21,260 nt of DNA from DASVSE01 sp036399715 (lineage in GTDB: Bacteria > Bacteroidota > Rhodothermia > Rhodothermales > Rubricoccaceae): the NCBI GenBank assembly GCA_036399715.1, contig DASWMO010000021.1:1-21260 (forward strand), given 5' to 3'. Position numbers and translations under genes: made by a program. Numbering within the stretch: the first letter of the stretch is position 1; each line of letters opens with the position of its first letter. Positions 19,323 to 21,260 of this stretch are shown piece after piece. A model generated the notes under the pieces. The model searched no databases. It was given only the letters and a program-made list of their open reading frames with translations, and was not told the origin of the DNA.

Positions 19323-21260
19323 ATGCCCTCTTTGCTCCCCGACGCTCTCCCGTCCCGCACGGCCGCCCGGCGCCGACTGACGTTCCTCCAGCGCGCGTGC
19401 GCGCTCGGCGGCGTCTCCCTCGCCGTCCTCTCGCCCGGCGCTGCCGCACAGACCGCGCCTGCCCAGACCGACCAGGCCACTCGCGTGCGCGAGGCGCTCG
19501 CAGCGATGACACCGGCAGCACGGGCGGAGGCGCTCGCCCGCTACGGCTACCGCGAGTTGCCCGACGGCCAGATCGTCCGCGCGGATGCAACGGCCCGCCC
19601 TGCAGGTGGGCGCATCCGACCGGCCAACGCCGCCGCGGCGCGCGCGATGGGCGGCGGGCCGTCGTACGAAGCTCTGGCGACCAACCCGTTCGGGCTGGAG
19701 CGCATCGACGAGCAGTTTACCGATGGCAACGAGGCGGCGCCGGCTGCGGCCGACTTCGACGGCGACGGTGACCTCGACCTGCTCGCAGGGACGGACAGTG
19801 GCGCGTTCAACTACTTCGAGAACACGGCCGCCCCGGATGCTACCCCGGTCTACGCCCCGGGCGTCGTCAACCCGTTCGGGCTGCGCTCGGTTGGCATCGC
19901 CATCCACCCGACCGCCGGCGACCTCGATGGCGACGGTGACCTCGACCTGCTCGTCGGCTACAAGGATGGCACCCTGGCCTACTACCAGAACGTCGCCGAG
20001 GCCGATGCGACGGCGCCCGTCTACGGACCCGCCTCGGCGCTGTTCGGCCTGGCGGATGCAGGCGACGACGCTGCGCCGCGGTTCGTGAACTTCGATGGCG
20101 ACGACGACCTCGACGTGCTGGTCGGCTACAAAGACGGCACCCTGCTCTATTACCGGAACGATGCCGAGGCCGGGGCAGCGCCGACGTTTGGTCTGGCCCA
20201 GGCCAATCCGTTCGGCCTCACAAATGTCGGCTTCTATGCCCGGCCGACCGTTGGGGACCTCGACAGAGACGGCGACCTCGACGTGCTCGTCGGCAACAAG
20301 ACCGGCGACCTGCTCTATTTCCCGAACAATGCGGAGCCCGGGGCGACGGTGCCCGACTTCGGGCAGGCCCAGGCCGACCCGTTTGGTCTCTCGAACACGG
20401 GCTCGCCGAGTCCCACGAACGCGAACTCGCCGGAGATGGCGGACCTCGACGACGACGGCGACCTCGACGTGCTCGTCGGCCTTCAGGCCGGCACGTTCAC
20501 GCTGTTCACCAACACGCCCACCGTCGGCACGACGCCCGCGTTCGGCACGCCGCAGGCCTCGCCGTACAGCCTCACGCGCGTCCGCTCCGTCCAGCAGGCC
20601 AGGCAGACCAGCGTCACGCAGGGTGACCTCGACGGCGACGGTGACCTCGACCTGCTCGTCGGCACCCAGAGCGGAGTGTTTGCCTCCTACGAGAACACCG
20701 CTGAGCCTGGGGCGACCGTCCCGGTGTTCGACACGCCGCAGCTGAACCCGTTCGGGCTGGCCGCGACTGGCACCAACAGCCGCCCGAGCCTCGGCGACCT
20801 CGACGGCGATGGCGACCTCGACGTGCTCTCGACGAGCGGCGAGCAGACGTTCGTCTACTACGAGAACACCGCCGGTCCTGGCGTTATGCCCGTCTTCGGC
20901 CCGGCCCAGCCGGGCCCCTTCGGCCTCGTCCAGGCAGGCAGCGTCGAGCCCTCGCTCGGCGACCTCGACGGCGACGGCGATCTCGACGTGCTCGCGGGCA
21001 ATCGCTCCGGGGAATTCGTCTACTTCGAGAACACGGCCGGCCCGCAGGCGGCGCCGACCTTTGGCGGTCCGCAGTCCAACCCCTTCGGGCTGACGTCGAT
21101 CGGCGGAGGAGCACCGCCGCCGCCGCGGCCCGCGGCGCTCCGGGGAGGCTTCCCCACCAGCTCCCCTACCCTCGCCGACCTCGACGGCGACGGTGACCTC
21201 GACGTGCTCGCCGGCGGTTACACGGGCACGTTCACCGTGTTCGTCAACACTGCCGACCCA
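19323..21260 (+). CDS. Secreted FG-GAP/VCBS-repeat protein, C-terminus outside window
   Basis: The frame opens at the ATG at 19323 and is open to the right edge (646 codons visible). Residues 1-42 form a long signal peptide with an Arg-rich n-region (ARRRLTFLQR), a hydrophobic core and an AAA cleavage site before Gln43. The arginines resemble but do not fully match a Tat motif. After a spacer of about 75 residues come nine repeats of about 56 residues, each with DLDGDGDLDVLVG (a calcium-binding DxDxDG loop), a YxENTAxPGA strand and an NPFGL segment. The units would stack as blades of a beta-propeller or integrin-like solenoid. Such proteins in Bacteroidota are usually exported, often by the type IX system, with a C-terminal sorting domain that would lie outside the window. 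A role in adhesion or polymer binding is inferred. Confidence 0.9.
   Translation, partial: MPSLLPDALPSRTAARRRLTFLQRACALGGVSLAVLSPGAAAQTAPAQTDQATRVREALAAMTPAARAEALARYGYRELPDGQIVRADATARPAGGRIRPANAAAARAMGGGPSYEALATNPFGLERIDEQFTDGNEAAPAAADFDGDGDLDLLAGTDSGAFNYFENTAAPDATPVYAPGVVNPFGLRSVGIAIHPTAGDLDGDGDLDLLVGYKDGTLAYYQNVAEADATAPVYGPASALFGLADAGDDAAPRFVNFDGDDDLDVLVGYKDGTLLYYRNDAEAGAAPTFGLAQANPFGLTNVGFYARPTVGDLDRDGDLDVLVGNKTGDLLYFPNNAEPGATVPDFGQAQADPFGLSNTGSPSPTNANSPEMADLDDDGDLDVLVGLQAGTFTLFTNTPTVGTTPAFGTPQASPYSLTRVRSVQQARQTSVTQGDLDGDGDLDLLVGTQSGVFASYENTAEPGATVPVFDTPQLNPFGLAATGTNSRPSLGDLDGDGDLDVLSTSGEQTFVYYENTAGPGVMPVFGPAQPGPFGLVQAGSVEPSLGDLDGDGDLDVLAGNRSGEFVYFENTAGPQAAPTFGGPQSNPFGLTSIGGGAPPPPRPAALRGGFPTSSPTLADLDGDGDLDVLAGGYTGTFTVFVNTADP
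19683..21260 (+). repeat. Nine tandem repeats of about 170 bp encoding FG-GAP units
   Basis: Each unit carries the DNA core GACCTCGACGGCGACGGTGA or a close variant and an AACCCGTTCGGGCTG-like segment. Similarity at the DNA level, not only in protein, shows that the units spread by recent duplication or are kept alike by recombination. The last visible unit is cut by the window edge. Confidence 0.85.

Noticed and set aside
19157..19480. N-terminal extension of the GNAT gene
   Set aside because: It would overlap the start of the divergent FG-GAP gene and has no domain.

Overview
The window is very GC-rich bacterial DNA. It reads like a member of the Rhodothermia (Rhodothermaeota/Bacteroidota side, Rubricoccus/Rubrivirga/Salinibacter-like). 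This is an inference from several things: almost no start codon has a Shine-Dalgarno sequence, and most have pyrimidine-rich leaders; two start regions carry near matches to the Bacteroidota -7 element TAnnTTTG; there is a large secreted FG-GAP protein; and the gene content includes SIMPL, DUF4142, DUF2382 and PRC-barrel proteins. No rRNA, tRNA, insertion sequence, integrase or CRISPR array is visible. Seventeen protein genes are supported, two of them cut by the window edges.

Layout. (1) Positions 4702 to 1, minus strand: five tightly overlapping genes (junctions ATGA, ATGA, TAGTG, ATGA). They encode a DUF4910-type aminopeptidase-like protein, a glutamate-1-semialdehyde-aminomutase-family PLP enzyme, a glucose-1-phosphate cytidylyltransferase-like enzyme, a PIG-L/LmbE deacetylase and an edge-truncated parallel beta-helix lipoprotein. 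The set looks like a sugar or cell-surface glycan tailoring operon. (2) 4889-5419, plus strand: a DUF4142 lipoprotein, divergent from operon 1. It ends at a strong hairpin shared with the convergent SIMPL-domain gene (6245-5499), which lies downstream of asnS (7875-6367). Upstream of asnS is an unusual array of about ten degenerate repeats of 20-22 bp. (3) 12598 to 8235, minus strand: a six-gene envelope/stress-like cluster, [membrane-anchored OB-like protein, PRC-barrel protein] twice, then two DUF2382 (YsnF/AvaK) proteins. Several stem-loops punctuate it. (4) 18041 to 12880, minus strand: a complete beta-oxidation set of acyl-CoA dehydrogenase, FadN-type hydroxyacyl-CoA dehydrogenase/enoyl-CoA hydratase and thiolase, with two dyad symmetries in front of the first gene. 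(5) 19156-18200, minus strand: a two-domain GNAT acetyltransferase, divergent from a secreted FG-GAP/VCBS-repeat protein starting at 19323 and running off the right edge.

How the genes work together. The beta-oxidation genes supply all core steps from acyl-CoA to acetyl-CoA and are probably co-regulated. The PRC/OB/DUF2382 cluster is the most interesting block. Two OB-like/PRC pairs look like a tandem duplication. Two otherwise unrelated members (PRC 10549-9953 and DUF2382 9278-8235) share a C-terminal Tyr/Gly/Arg-rich module. This suggests one multi-protein envelope or stress system whose parts have been shuffled. Its function is not established by the sequence.
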